Source: Bacteroidetes bacterium ADurb.Bin174
Lineage (GTDB): Bacteria; Bacteroidota; Bacteroidia; Bacteroidales; Paludibacteraceae
DNA: 64,000 bases
Direction of reading: 5' to 3'
Assembly (NCBI GenBank): GCA_002070265.1
Contig: MWCX01000078.1
Coordinates: forward strand, 1 to 64,000
The position numbers were made by a program, and so were the translations under genes. Under the pieces are notes generated by a model. The model had not been told where the DNA came from, ran no database searches, and worked only from the letters and a program-made list of their open reading frames with translations. Below are positions 8,184 to 18,154 of the stretch, piece by piece. The stretch's first letter is position 1. Every line of letters begins with the position of its first letter.

Positions 8184-10571
8184 TTAATACTTGTCTATTT
8201 CAGCTAAAAATTCCTGAACATCAATCGGTTTCGTCAAATAACTATTCACACCCAACCGAATCATCTTTCGTATCTGATGGCTCGTGGCGTCAGCACTAAT
8301 GACGACGATAGGAATGTGCCGTGTTTGCTCGTTCTCCTTCAAACTCTGAACAATTTTACTCCCGTGAACATTGGGCAAATCAAGGTCTAACAAAATCAAA
8401 TACGGCTCATGCTTCAAAATCAAATCCACCACATCACTACCACTTTTATGAAAAATAAGTGATAAATTAGGACGATGTACGGTAAAAATCTGCTCAATCA
8501 ATTCTATGTTTGAGTTATTATCTTCTATGTATAAAACAGTACCTGTGGATGTAATAACCTCTTTATCAGATGCTTTTAAGTGTTCAGAGTTGGTAATCTT
8601 TCTCTTTACATACCGAACATGAGGCAACTTCACATAAAAGCTACTACCAACATCTATCTGACTTTCAACATAAATTTCACCATGAAGCAAACTTACCAAT
8701 TCTTTGGCAATGGACAATCCCAAACCGGTACCTTCAACTTGAGTTTTCAAGTTTGCAGAACGTTCAAAAGGAACAAACAATTTTTCCAAATCCTCTTCTG
8801 CTATCCCAATTCCGGTATCATGTATACCAATAATCACATTATCGTCAAGTTCTTCTGCCGTCTTTTCATATTTTGTTGTTATTGTGACAGAGCCGCCCTG
8901 TTTGTTGTATTTGATCGCATTGTTAAGAATATTAACTAATATCTGAACCAAACGTTGTTTGTCGGCTTTTACAAAAAGTTCATCTTGATTCCGCGTTTCG
9001 TACTGAATGGTAACTTGTGGAAGAATAGTCAACGGATACACCAAATCCATAGCTTCCAAAATACTTTCATTTACATTGACCTCTTCTACACTCATGGAGA
9101 ATTTTCCGGATTCGATTTTTGAAATATCCAAGACTTCATTGATTAGTTTAAGAAGATGTTTGCCACTGTTCATGATGTGTTCCACACCTTTACGTTGCGT
9201 TTCCGTGAGCGTACCCATAGAAAACAATTGTGCAAAACCCAAAATGGAATTCATGGGAGTCCGGAGTTCGTGACTCATCCTCGAAATAAATTCACTTTTT
9301 GCTCTGTTGGATTTTTCAGCCTCATCCCTTGCTATCTTCAATTCAGCCTCATTCCTTTTCCTGTTGATCATTTCACGCATCAGAAACTCGTTGGTCAACG
9401 ACAGTTCAGATGTTCTCTCTGCCACTTTCTGCTCTAAGTTGACGTTTAATTCCTGAAGCCTCTCTTCAACTTTTTTTCTATCACTGATATCTTGAATAGT
9501 GGCAACATAATTAACAATTCTGTTGTTTTCATCAAAAACAGGATTAATAAACACTTGTTGCCAGTATAATTCTCCATTTTTACGTTTATCAACTCGTTCA
9601 CCCGACCACACCCGTCCGGAATTTAAAATCTTCCAAAACTTTTTGTACTCATCTTCATTTGCTTTTGCTAATTTCAGCAATTTAAATTGTCTTCCTACTA
9701 TTTCTTTGGCTGAATATCCGGATATTTCAACAAATGAATCATTCACAAACTCAATTTCAAAATCCAAATTGGTAATTAAAATCATATTCGGACTTTGTTC
9801 CACCACTTTAGACAATTTGTAAAGTTGTTTTTCTGCTAACTTTCGTTTTGTAACGTCTTCCTTAAGGGCTAAATAATTGACAATCTTTCCTTTTTCATTG
9901 AAAATAGGAGTTATCGTTGCTTCTTCCCAAAACAACTCACCATTTTTTTTCTTGTTAAGAAACTCACCTGACCAAACTTTACCCAACAAAAGAGTTTTCC
10001 ATAAGTTGTCATAGTATTCCCGAGAATGTTCACCTGACTGTAAGATTCTCGGATTTTGCCCCTTAGCTTCTTCTTTGGTATAACCGGTAATTTCTGTAAA
10101 TCTCTTGTTGGTATAAATAATATTGGCATCCACATCCGTAATCACTACCGATGCCGGACTTTGTTCAATGGCAACTTCATACTTTCTAAGTAAGTCTATT
10201 GACTTCTTCTGTTCCGTGATATCTGTAAATATAGCTATATAATGATTTTTTTCAGGAGAAAAGATATATAACCCATACCATTTCTTTAATGCTTGAACAT
10301 AATATTCAAAGATATTTGAAGTATCACCGAGTAGAACTTCCTTATTTATTGCATCCCAAATAGGCGTATCTTTATCTATTCCCGGAACGGCTGCAACTAA
10401 AGATTTATTGATCAACTCCTTTCGTGATATCCCCGTTAGCTTTTCAAAAGTTTCATTCATTTCCAGGAAAACCAAATCTACCGGTTTTCCCATATCATCA
10501 AACACAGCTCGATAATAGGCAAAACCCGTAATCGGATTATCAAAGATCAATTGCCGATAATCTTTTTGCAT
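8184..10571 (-). CDS. PAS-domain hybrid sensor histidine kinase with receiver
   Basis: Domains in this 795-residue protein are three PAS domains (~5-120, ~130-245, ~255-370), a coiled coil (~370-428), HisKA with phospho-accepting H434 in MSHELRTPM, HATPase with the N box NILNNAIKYN (~547-556), G1 DTGIGI and G2 GTGLGLS, and a C-terminal receiver (~675-795) with D729 in LLDLDLP. No transmembrane segment is seen, so it should be a cytosolic sensor; PAS 2 and PAS 3 are closely alike (both have VWSGE and KKNGELFW/KNGELYW). There is no DNA-binding domain, so it is not a PUL-type hybrid regulator. The stand-alone receiver downstream is the likely partner. Confidence 0.93.
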   Translation of the reverse strand: MQKDYRQLIFDNPITGFAYYRAVFDDMGKPVDLVFLEMNETFEKLTGISRKELINKSLVAAVPGIDKDTPIWDAINKEVLLGDTSNIFEYYVQALKKWYGLYIFSPEKNHYIAIFTDITEQKKSIDLLRKYEVAIEQSPASVVITDVDANIIYTNKRFTEITGYTKEEAKGQNPRILQSGEHSREYYDNLWKTLLLGKVWSGEFLNKKKNGELFWEEATITPIFNEKGKIVNYLALKEDVTKRKLAEKQLYKLSKVVEQSPNMILITNLDFEIEFVNDSFVEISGYSAKEIVGRQFKLLKLAKANEDEYKKFWKILNSGRVWSGERVDKRKNGELYWQQVFINPVFDENNRIVNYVATIQDISDRKKVEERLQELNVNLEQKVAERTSELSLTNEFLMREMINRKRNEAELKIARDEAEKSNRAKSEFISRMSHELRTPMNSILGFAQLFSMGTLTETQRKGVEHIMNSGKHLLKLINEVLDISKIESGKFSMSVEEVNVNESILEAMDLVYPLTILPQVTIQYETRNQDELFVKADKQRLVQILVNILNNAIKYNKQGGSVTITTKYEKTAEELDDNVIIGIHDTGIGIAEEDLEKLFVPFERSANLKTQVEGTGLGLSIAKELVSLLHGEIYVESQIDVGSSFYVKLPHVRYVKRKITNSEHLKASDKEVITSTGTVLYIEDNNSNIELIEQIFTVHRPNLSLIFHKSGSDVVDLILKHEPYLILLDLDLPNVHGSKIVQSLKENEQTRHIPIVVISADATSHQIRKMIRLGVNSYLTKPIDVQEFLAEIDKY

Positions 10572-10680
10572 ACGATTGTGGTTTGCTTTTTAAGTTTTCG
10601 TACGTAACTATATTACAATTCTATACTGTCAAAAATATAAAAAACTCACTATTCATTTCACACTTTGACCTGTAGATGCA

Positions 10681-10688
10681 CAAAAGTA
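10681..10688 (-). promoter_or_regulatory. -7 box TACTTTTG for the hybrid kinase operon
   Basis: TACTTTTG fits TAnnTTTG and lies 110 bases before the kinase start, inside the gap after the mutB stop codon. No strong -33 element is evident. Confidence 0.4.
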
Positions 10689-10718
10689 AATAAAAGTTTG
10701 ATATGAAAGAGTGTACTG

Positions 10719-12845
10719 TTATTCTTCTAATAAGATTTCCATAATTTCACAAGCAGCCTTTGCCACAGATGTTCCGGGTCCGAAAATAGCTGCAACACCG
10801 GCTTTGAAAAGGTAATCATAATCTTGTGCCGGAATCACGCCACCTGCAATCACTAAAATATCCTCTCTACCTAATTTCTTCAGTTCTTCAATAACCTGAG
10901 GAACCAATGTCTTGTGACCTGCTGCCAGGGATGATACACCCATGATATGCACATCATTTTCTACCGCTTGCTTGGCTGCTTCTGCCGGCGTTTGGAACAG
11001 AGGTCCCATGTCCACATCGAACCCGCAATCGGCATAACCGGTAGCTACTACTTTTGCACCCCTATCATGACCGTCTTGTCCCATCTTGGCAACCATGATG
11101 CGCGGTCTGCGACCTTCCTTTTTTGCGAATTGATCCGTCAACTCACATGCTTTTTGAAAGTCGGAATCTTTTTTAATTTCTGATGAATACACGCCTGAAA
11201 TGGTTCTAATTGTTGCTTTATAACGTCCTACGACTGCTTCGCAGGCATCTGAAATTTCTCCCAAGCTGGCTCTTACCCTTGCTGCTTCAACGGATAATTC
11301 CAACAAATTACCTTTACCCGTTCTGGCACATTCGGTAATAGCCGCCAAAGCTTTTTGTACCGCTGCTTCGTCTCGATTAGCTCTCAAAGCTTTCAATCTT
11401 TCAATCTGTTGCGTACGTACGGCAGTATTGTCAACTTCCAATATATCAATAGGATCTTCTTTTTCTAAACGGTAATTATTCACACCTACTATCACCTGCT
11501 GAGCTGAGTCAATACGTGCTTGGGTACGCGCTGCAGCTTCTTCGATGCGCATCTTTGGAATGCCTGTCTCAATAGCTGCTGCCATACCACCCAATTTTTC
11601 AACTTCTTCGATTAACTCCCAGGCTCTTTCGGCAATTTCCTTGGTCAAGGATTCCACATAATAGGAACCTGCCCATGGGTCAACTTCTCTTGTAACCTCT
11701 GTCTCTTGCTGGATATAGATTTGCGTATTTCTTGCAATTCTTGCTGAGAAATCGGTAGGCAATGCGATCGCCTCATCCAAAGCATTGGTATGCAAAGATT
11801 GCGTATGCCCTAAGACCGCTGCCATCGCTTCTATACAGGTACGTCCCACATTATTAAAGGGATCTTGCTCGGTCAACGACCAGCCCGACGTTTGTGAGTG
11901 GGTACGCAATGCCAAAGACTTTGGATTTTTCGGATTGAATTGTTTAACGATTTTTGCCCAAAGCAAACGTGCAGCACGCATTTTGGCTATCTCCATAAAA
12001 TGGTTCATACCGATTGCCCAAAAGAAAGACAAACGCGGCGCAAAAGTATCTATGTCCATTCCTGCATTGATACCGGCGCGTAAATACTCCAAACCATCGG
12101 CTAAGGTATATGCCAATTCAATATCGGCAGTAGCACCGGCTTCCTGCATGTGATATCCGGAAATGGAAATCGAGTTGAATTTGGGCATGTACTTGGAAGT
12201 ATATTCAAAAATATCAGCGACGATCTTCATCGAGAATTTAGGTGGATAAATATAAGTGTTACGCACCATAAATTCTTTCAAAATGTCATTCTGGATGGTT
12301 CCTGCCATTTCTTCCAATTTGGCGCCTTGCTCCAGGCCGGCATTGATATAAAATGCCAAGATAGGTAACACCGCTCCGTTCATGGTCATGGACACCGACA
12401 TTTTATTCAATGGAATGCCATCGAACAGCACTTTCATGTCTTCCACAGAACAGATGGACACTCCTGCTTTTCCGACATCTCCCACTACCCTTTCGTGGTC
12501 GGCATCGTAGCCGCGGTGCGTTGCCAGGTCAAAAGCGACCGACAATCCCTTTTGACCGGCAGCCAAGTTGCGACGATAAAAAGCATTGGATTCCTCTGCT
12601 GTCGAGAAACCGGCATATTGCCTAATGGTCCAAGGACGCATGGCATACATGGTGGAATAAGGACCTCTTAAGTAAGGAGGAATTCCGGCAGCATAATTCA
12701 GATGCTCCATACCTTCCAAATCTTCCTTTGTGTAATACGGCTTCACCGGAATTTGTTCCGGCGTTAACCAACTTGATTCCGGTTTTTCAACAGCTTTAAA
12801 TGCTGTGAAATCTTTGATTTTAATTGATTTGAAATTTGGGTTCAT
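10719..12845 (-). CDS. mutB: methylmalonyl-CoA mutase large subunit
   Basis: This is the catalytic subunit of the adenosylcobalamin-dependent mutase that interconverts succinyl-CoA and (R)-methylmalonyl-CoA, used in propionate formation or use. The N-terminal TIM-barrel domain has the typical [24 protein letters not shown] region, and the C-terminal B12-binding domain (~580-708) has DxHxxG as DGHDRG (~residue 595) followed by GVSSLAAGH and VIAGGVIP. At 708 residues it is full length. In many Bacteroidetes mutA and mutB are adjacent; here mutA lies about 1.8 kb upstream with two unrelated genes between. No promoter box was found directly upstream, only the mosaic repeat. Confidence 0.97.
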   Translation of the reverse strand: MNPNFKSIKIKDFTAFKAVEKPESSWLTPEQIPVKPYYTKEDLEGMEHLNYAAGIPPYLRGPYSTMYAMRPWTIRQYAGFSTAEESNAFYRRNLAAGQKGLSVAFDLATHRGYDADHERVVGDVGKAGVSICSVEDMKVLFDGIPLNKMSVSMTMNGAVLPILAFYINAGLEQGAKLEEMAGTIQNDILKEFMVRNTYIYPPKFSMKIVADIFEYTSKYMPKFNSISISGYHMQEAGATADIELAYTLADGLEYLRAGINAGMDIDTFAPRLSFFWAIGMNHFMEIAKMRAARLLWAKIVKQFNPKNPKSLALRTHSQTSGWSLTEQDPFNNVGRTCIEAMAAVLGHTQSLHTNALDEAIALPTDFSARIARNTQIYIQQETEVTREVDPWAGSYYVESLTKEIAERAWELIEEVEKLGGMAAAIETGIPKMRIEEAAARTQARIDSAQQVIVGVNNYRLEKEDPIDILEVDNTAVRTQQIERLKALRANRDEAAVQKALAAITECARTGKGNLLELSVEAARVRASLGEISDACEAVVGRYKATIRTISGVYSSEIKKDSDFQKACELTDQFAKKEGRRPRIMVAKMGQDGHDRGAKVVATGYADCGFDVDMGPLFQTPAEAAKQAVENDVHIMGVSSLAAGHKTLVPQVIEELKKLGREDILVIAGGVIPAQDYDYLFKAGVAAIFGPGTSVAKAACEIMEILLEE

Positions 12846-12852
12846 TTTATTT

Positions 12853-13046
12853 TAACTAAGAACGAAAAACTAAAAACTAAGAACGATAAACGATGAACTA
12901 AAAACTAAGAACGAAGAGCGAAGAGCGAAGAGCGATGAACGACCACGTGACCCCGGAACTCATTAACTTCCCTAACTTCTTTAACTTCTATAACTTCCTA
13001 ATTACCAGCTACTAACTACTAACTACCAGCTACTAACTACTAAAAA
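12853..13046. repeat. mosaic simple-sequence intergenic repeat, copy 2
   Basis: The blocks of copy 1 recur here in reverse-complement order: AACTAAGAACGAAAAACTAA units, GAAGAGC units, the unique GACCACGTGACCCCGG block, AACTTCCCTAACTTCTTT units, then TACTAACTACTAACTACC units. It fills the gap between mutB and the CPBP gene. No open frame of note. Confidence 0.8.
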
Positions 13047-13069
13047 TAACTTCGTCTTTGTTCTTTACT

Positions 13070-13687
13070 CTAAACTATCGGCACCACAATAAACACCATC
13101 ACATCCCACACTGCGTGTGATATAATTAATGCTGTAATATTTTTTTTATTATAAATGAACAATAAGCCCCAAAAAGCTCCGCATACCAAAGCCGCCATGA
13201 TCAACATGAAATTAAACGACCAAATATGCACGAAAGCATAAATGAGGGTGGTTGTAAAAAAAGCAATCCAATCGCCATATTTTACGCCTATGGCGCGTTG
13301 GATAAATCCTCTCCAAAAAATTTCCTCTGCAGGAGCTATCAATGCTATTAATAATATTCCTATCACATAAGGATTGGTTCCTGCTTTCAGGGTATAAATA
13401 CTTCCAATCTGAGGTTTGGCAAAATCAAACCATGCTGTTGATAGGTAATTGCCAAGATAAAAAATACCGTAAAGAGCAGCCGCTGAAACTAATCCTAAAG
13501 TGACCTCCTTGACTGAAAAATTAAATTGATGCAAGAAGTCTTTCACAGATGCACAACTCATTCGTATCAACACCAATGCTGAAATGCTCATAGCCACCCA
13601 GAAATTAATCAAACTCGCCGTCCATGGCGAAAACATGAAAAACCACAGTGCAAATACGACGAGTATGGCTATTATGGTTCGTTTCAT
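13070..13687 (-). CDS. CPBP-family intramembrane glutamic endopeptidase
   Basis: This is a 205-residue membrane protein with about six hydrophobic segments. It carries the CPBP (Abi/CAAX protease-like, PF02517) motifs: EExxxR in APAEEIFWRGF (~residues 122-132), a His in AFVHIW, and HxxxD-like SHAVWDVM near the C-terminus. The family cleaves or processes membrane proteins in prenyl-protein processing or bacteriocin immunity, but the substrate here is unknown. It overlaps the UbiA-type gene by 4 bases (ATGA), so the two are translationally coupled. Confidence 0.82.
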   Translation of the reverse strand: MKRTIIAILVVFALWFFMFSPWTASLINFWVAMSISALVLIRMSCASVKDFLHQFNFSVKEVTLGLVSAAALYGIFYLGNYLSTAWFDFAKPQIGSIYTLKAGTNPYVIGILLIALIAPAEEIFWRGFIQRAIGVKYGDWIAFFTTTLIYAFVHIWSFNFMLIMAALVCGAFWGLLFIYNKKNITALIISHAVWDVMVFIVVPIV

Positions 13688-14586
13688 AAGAAATAAGCGA
13701 TTACATTCAAAACAGTGAAAAGCATGGAAAATATCATCACCAACTGTGCTGACATACCATCCAAATCTTTTATGAGTTCAAGTGTCTCTGTTGTAGCTTT
13801 CATCATCAACTTAATATTTCTAATCGCAATCGGCAGAGATATCAAAGTAATTAACGTGATGGGATGAATCATGCCCAATACATTCATCAATATTATCATC
13901 AGATAGGCACCCAGGGCCAACACCACGTATTGAATCTTTGAGCCTGTGATGCCTAAGAGCATAGCCTGTGATTTGATACGTGCTTCTGCGTCATGTTTGA
14001 TGTCACGTGTGTTATTGGCATGCAGAATATTAACTACCAACATAGCCACCGGCACATTCAGCAACAACACTTCCCACATCAGTTGAGAGGTCAACACATA
14101 AGCCGTACCCAAGCCAATCATGGGACCATAGAGAATAAATATCAACAAGTCGCCCAAAGCTCTGGCTTTTAAAAAGGAATAGCACAGGGCACCCAATACG
14201 CCTGTCAGACCAATCCACAACAATGCTGCTCCGGTGTGATAAGTCAACAAAAGACCTATCACCGAACCTATCGCTATAAGAATCAGTCCGTACCTGGTGT
14301 AAGTTCGCGGCTGAAAAACCCCTTGTACCAACAAACGTTCGGAGCCAAAAGATTCTTTCCTGTCAACCTGATTCTTAAAATCATAATAATCACTGATAAG
14401 ATTTCCACCTGCGTGTAAAAACATAACCCCTATCAATGCCATCAGTCCAAACCACCAATTAATTTCCGCTGCTATAAAATACTGCTTGTAAAAAACATAG
14501 GAAATAGTCAGTATCACCGGCATAGTTGACGCAGGGAATGACCATGGGCGAACTGCCAATATCCAGTTTTTCAAAGAAGTCTTCAT
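13684..14586 (-). CDS. UbiA-family prenyltransferase, MenA-like
   Basis: This is a 300-residue integral membrane protein with about eight or nine hydrophobic helices. The first Asp-rich motif is NLISDYYDFKNQVD (~residues 62-75) and the second is NNTRDIKHDAEAR (~190-202). Such enzymes attach a prenyl chain to an aromatic acceptor; the pattern and length fit 1,4-dihydroxy-2-naphthoate prenyltransferase (MenA, menaquinone biosynthesis), but other UbiA members cannot be excluded, and no other men genes are nearby. It starts 25 bases after mutA and overlaps the CPBP gene, so it is probably in the mutA transcript. Confidence 0.8.
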   Translation of the reverse strand: MKTSLKNWILAVRPWSFPASTMPVILTISYVFYKQYFIAAEINWWFGLMALIGVMFLHAGGNLISDYYDFKNQVDRKESFGSERLLVQGVFQPRTYTRYGLILIAIGSVIGLLLTYHTGAALLWIGLTGVLGALCYSFLKARALGDLLIFILYGPMIGLGTAYVLTSQLMWEVLLLNVPVAMLVVNILHANNTRDIKHDAEARIKSQAMLLGITGSKIQYVVLALGAYLMIILMNVLGMIHPITLITLISLPIAIRNIKLMMKATTETLELIKDLDGMSAQLVMIFSMLFTVLNVIAYFL

Positions 14587-14611
14587 GCAAAAATTATTGA
14601 TTATCGGAGAT

Positions 14612-16522
14612 TTATATGTTTAACAACGCATTGAAGCTTTTTAAAGATTCCAACACATTGGTTCTCACATGTATAAAATGAACGATTCCTTGCGCTTTTA
14701 ATTCATCCATACAAGCCGGTGCACCCGCCACCACTAAAATCTCCTGATTTTTTGTCAGCTCATAAGCCTGTGGTGCATATTCGGCATATTCATCGTCGCT
14801 GGAACACAATACAATAATATCGGCTTTAGCTTTACGAGCAGCAGCTACGCCCTCTTTTACGGAAGCAAATCCCAAATTATCAATAATTTCATATCCTGCG
14901 CAAGCAAAGAAATTAGATGAGAATTGAGCGCGAGCCAAACGCATGGCTAAGTTACCTATGGTCAGCATAAAGACCTTTGGACGTTTGGTTGCCGATTCAG
15001 TAGCAAAGCGCAATTTTTCAAATTCTTCCGCACCACGAACGATCTTTAATGTCTCTATATCACTTTCTTTTGAACATCCTTTAGATTTCTTCGCACATCC
15101 CTTATTCGAGATATCTCCTCCTAAGCCGGACACTTCATCAAAATTGGGGAACTGGTTGGTTCCCAACAACACCTCCCTACGGGAAGATATATTTTTTAAC
15201 CGGTTCTCAGCCGTTGCTTTCAAATCTCTTTGTACCTTATTAGATATTACATTTGCCAGGAAACCGCCGTTTTCTTCTATCTCCAAAAACAGATTCCAGG
15301 CCTGCTGTGCAATTTCATTAGTCAGATTTTCAATATAATAAGAACCTGCTCCCGGGTCAACAATCTTATCAAAATTCGATTCTTCTTTCAGCAATAATTG
15401 TTGGTTGCGGGCTATTCTTTCGGAGAACTCGTCAGATTCCTTGTAAGGAGTATCGAAAGGCAATACCGTCATGGAATTTACGCCGCCCAAGGAAGCACTC
15501 ATGGCTTCTGTTTGCGTACGTAGCATATTCACGTAGGGGTCAAAAATTGTTTTATTGAAAGACGAAGTTTCCGCATGCATCCGAATCTTCATGGCACAAT
15601 AGCAAATACCATCTACTGTTTCCGGGCAATCCGGTCGCCTGCAGACAGGTGCATAAGCTTTCACGATCAAAGCCCACAACCATTTAGCAGCACGGAATTT
15701 TGCAATTTCCATAAAGTAATTGCTACCCACACCGAAATTGAATTTGATTTTTTTGGCAGCCATCTGAGTGTCTACGCCCTTTTCAATCATCATGGACAGG
15801 TACTGATTTCCCCAGGCCAATGCATAACCTAACTCTTGAGCTACATATGCACCGGCATTGCTCAGACTGATGGCATTTACACCAACGACACGGTAGAATG
15901 GCAATTTAGCCGAAGCTGTAGCAACTGCTTCCAGCATCACAGACATCTCTTCAGCAGTGTACTTCTTACCACAAGATAACATGTTGTTGATGGGGTCAAA
16001 ATTCACTGACCCGTGTAGTTCCAACACATTGTATTGCTTTTGTTCAAAATACTCTATTAAAAGATTAACCAGCTCAACTGTTTTGTTAGAACAAGTTTTG
16101 AAGTTCAACTCCAGTTTATTAGCCGGTATTTTGTCCAAAAGTTTTGTAATAAATTCAAGAGAAAGATTTTCTTTTTTACAGATGGTGAAATAGAAAGAGT
16201 TAACCCCTTTGTCAAGCAATTCGACTGCTTTTTTATTGGCAGCAGCCACCTCTTTCACCACTATATCCTGACGAACAAACCAATTGTTATCGGATTTGGT
16301 TCCACGTACATATGGGAACTTTCCCGGCTCAGCCTCGGTTGTTGTCAATCCCTTAATGTCTTCTGCACGATAAAAGGGTTTTACATTAAAACCCTCATTG
16401 GTTTTCCATAATAATTTTTTATCAAAATCGGCTCCTTTCAAATCAGCCTTTATTACTTCCATCCATTCTTCAGTAGTAACTTTCTGAAAATCAACCAACA
16501 AGTTCAATTTATTCTTTAACAT
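14612..16522 (-). CDS. mutA: methylmalonyl-CoA mutase small subunit
   Basis: This 636-residue subunit pairs with the large mutase subunit. The barrel domain keeps YVRGTKSDNNWFVRQDI and MKIRMHAETSSFNKTIFDP. The C-terminal B12-like domain (~500-636) lacks DxHxxG, as is normal for the non-catalytic subunit. Two Cys-rich stretches stand out: C294-x4-C299-x7-C307-x-C309 within the barrel domain and a CAKKSKGC linker segment before the B12-like domain. A promoter-like pair lies 37 bases upstream of the ATG. The usual neighbour mutB is displaced by a UbiA prenyltransferase and a CPBP protease. Confidence 0.95.
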   Translation of the reverse strand: MLKNKLNLLVDFQKVTTEEWMEVIKADLKGADFDKKLLWKTNEGFNVKPFYRAEDIKGLTTTEAEPGKFPYVRGTKSDNNWFVRQDIVVKEVAAANKKAVELLDKGVNSFYFTICKKENLSLEFITKLLDKIPANKLELNFKTCSNKTVELVNLLIEYFEQKQYNVLELHGSVNFDPINNMLSCGKKYTAEEMSVMLEAVATASAKLPFYRVVGVNAISLSNAGAYVAQELGYALAWGNQYLSMMIEKGVDTQMAAKKIKFNFGVGSNYFMEIAKFRAAKWLWALIVKAYAPVCRRPDCPETVDGICYCAMKIRMHAETSSFNKTIFDPYVNMLRTQTEAMSASLGGVNSMTVLPFDTPYKESDEFSERIARNQQLLLKEESNFDKIVDPGAGSYYIENLTNEIAQQAWNLFLEIEENGGFLANVISNKVQRDLKATAENRLKNISSRREVLLGTNQFPNFDEVSGLGGDISNKGCAKKSKGCSKESDIETLKIVRGAEEFEKLRFATESATKRPKVFMLTIGNLAMRLARAQFSSNFFACAGYEIIDNLGFASVKEGVAAARKAKADIIVLCSSDDEYAEYAPQAYELTKNQEILVVAGAPACMDELKAQGIVHFIHVRTNVLESLKSFNALLNI

Positions 16523-16558
16523 GATATCTATTTAAATGTGTTCTAAAAAAAACGGTTA

Positions 16559-16588
16559 CAAAAGTACAAAATATTTAGCATCCGGCAA
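16559..16588 (-). promoter_or_regulatory. promoter for mutA
   Basis: On the minus strand, TTG - 19 bases - TACTTTTG matches the Bacteroidetes -33/-7 arrangement (spacing 19-21). It lies 37-66 bases before the mutA ATG in an otherwise empty gap. Confidence 0.6.
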
Positions 16589-16593
16589 TTTTT

Positions 16594-16647
16594 GGTTCTG
16601 AGTTCTGAGTTTTGAGTTTTGAGTGCTAAGTTCCGGGGTGCGTGTCA
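16594..16647. repeat. mosaic simple-sequence intergenic repeat, partial copy 3
   Basis: Only two blocks of the mosaic are present: GTTCTGAGTTCTGAG units and the CCGGGGTGCGTGTC block, in the copy 1 orientation. It abuts the 3' end of surE, whose TGA stop overlaps the last block. Confidence 0.65.
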
Positions 16648-17415
16648 TATTTTTTCCATGATTGCAGATAATTTTTTCAAATACTCATGCGCCGTTAAAT
16701 CGATTTTGGTAGGTACGACTGAAATATAGCCATGCTCCAATGCCCATTCATCCGTATCTTTACTATCCGGTTCATGGTTTACAAAATATCCGGTCAGCCA
16801 ATAATAACTTTTTCCACGTGGATCCACGGCAGGTGCAAATTCCTGTGACCAATATCCTTTGCACTGGCGGCACACCCTGACACCTTTGATGTTTGACTCA
16901 GGGGCATTGACATTTAAACAGACACCTTCCGGCAAGCCATTCTCCAAAACTTGTTTGGCAATTTTTACTATAAAGGGTTCAAATTCTGAAAAATCGGCAT
17001 CAGGATGAAAATTACAAAGTGAAAATCCAATAGAAGGAATAGAGCATTCACAACCCTCTAAAGCAGCACCCATGGTGCCGGAGTAAATAACATTGATAGC
17101 AGCATTAGAACCGTGATTGATACCGGCGACCAATAAATCGGGTTTCCGGTCTAACACCTCATTGAGGGCAAGTTTTACACAATCTGTGGGTGTTCCGTTG
17201 GATGAGTAACGTGCCAATCCCTCCCTCTCCTCAAGTTTTTTGTAACGAATGGGCTTATAAACTGTCAATGCATTTGACTGTCCCGAGCGGGGTCCGTCAG
17301 GCGACACCACAACCACATCACCCAACTGCATCATCAATTTGGTTAAAACACGAATACCCTTGGCATCATCGCCATCATCATTGGTAATCAAAATCAACGG
17401 TCTCTTTTCTGACAT
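16645..17415 (-). CDS. surE: 5'/3'-nucleotidase SurE
   Basis: SurE is a metal-dependent nucleoside monophosphate phosphatase. The metal site ITNDDGDDAKG is at residues ~10-20, SGQSNA and GTPTDCVKLAL follow, and YSGTMGAALEG lies near residue 110. At 256 residues it has normal length. It starts 4 bases after the GldF-like gene, so they share a transcript. The ATG at 17415 is unambiguous. Confidence 0.96.
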   Translation of the reverse strand: MSEKRPLILITNDDGDDAKGIRVLTKLMMQLGDVVVVSPDGPRSGQSNALTVYKPIRYKKLEEREGLARYSSNGTPTDCVKLALNEVLDRKPDLLVAGINHGSNAAINVIYSGTMGAALEGCECSIPSIGFSLCNFHPDADFSEFEPFIVKIAKQVLENGLPEGVCLNVNAPESNIKGVRVCRQCKGYWSQEFAPAVDPRGKSYYWLTGYFVNHEPDSKDTDEWALEHGYISVVPTKIDLTAHEYLKKLSAIMEKI

Positions 17416-17419
17416 AAAT

Positions 17420-18148
17420 TTATTTAATTTTTAATTTTCGAATGGTAAGATATAAAAATAACGTGCATACAACTATGAAGTAAAGCAGGTCAGTACTGTC
17501 TAATACACCTCTGCTGATGGATTTGTAATGAAAATGCATTCCCAGACTTTCAACAGCATGAATATTGGCACCCGAATAGAAAAACATAGCAATTAAATCG
17601 AATCCGTAATATAGAAAAAATGACATACCGAATGCTATGATAAATGCCAGGACTTGACTTTTAGACAAAGAGGAAGCAAAAATACCAATGGCCAAGTAAA
17701 CCGCAGCCAACAGCAACAAGCCTGTAAAAGAGCCCCAAAATGCACCCAAATCCACATTGCCAACCGGTTCTGCAATATAATAAACTGAAATCAGAAATAT
17801 CAAAGTCGGTAATAATGCCATTAGAACCAATAACCAGGATGCTACATACTTAGCCAATACTATTTTGGTTACTCCCACCGGTTTACTGATCATCAAATCC
17901 CAGGTCTGCTCCATTTTTTCCTCAGCAATAGCCTTCATGGTGATAGCAGGGCACAAAAACAAAAATAACCAGGGAGCTAACTCAAACAAGCCATTCAACT
18001 GTGCATATCCGCTGTCAATGATGTTGTATGTACCGGGTATTACCCACAACATCAGCCCCGTAGCCAGCAAGAAAACTCCAATGACCAAATATCCGGTCAC
18101 GGAGCTGAAAAATGATGATATTTCTTTTTTGAGTATGGAGGAAAACAT
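17420..18148 (-). CDS. gldF: GldF-like ABC transporter permease
   Basis: This is a 242-residue membrane protein with six hydrophobic segments. The N-terminal FSSILKKEISSFFSSVTGYLVIG and the AEEKMEQTWDLMISKP loop match the ABC-2 permease GldF of the Bacteroidetes GldAFG complex, linked to gliding or cell-surface functions. The partners GldG and GldA are not adjacent: surE follows directly and a repeat precedes it. A plain ABC-2 permease of another system is the alternative. T9SS substrates occur later in the window, which shows the cell has the related secretion route. Confidence 0.78.
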   Translation of the reverse strand: MFSSILKKEISSFFSSVTGYLVIGVFLLATGLMLWVIPGTYNIIDSGYAQLNGLFELAPWLFLFLCPAITMKAIAEEKMEQTWDLMISKPVGVTKIVLAKYVASWLLVLMALLPTLIFLISVYYIAEPVGNVDLGAFWGSFTGLLLLAAVYLAIGIFASSLSKSQVLAFIIAFGMSFFLYYGFDLIAMFFYSGANIHAVESLGMHFHYKSISRGVLDSTDLLYFIVVCTLFLYLTIRKLKIK

Positions 18149-18154
18149 AAAAAT

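Noticed and set aside
8184..10571. PUL-type hybrid two-component regulator
   Set aside because: It has PAS sensing domains and a receiver but no periplasmic sensor domain and no AraC-type DNA-binding domain.
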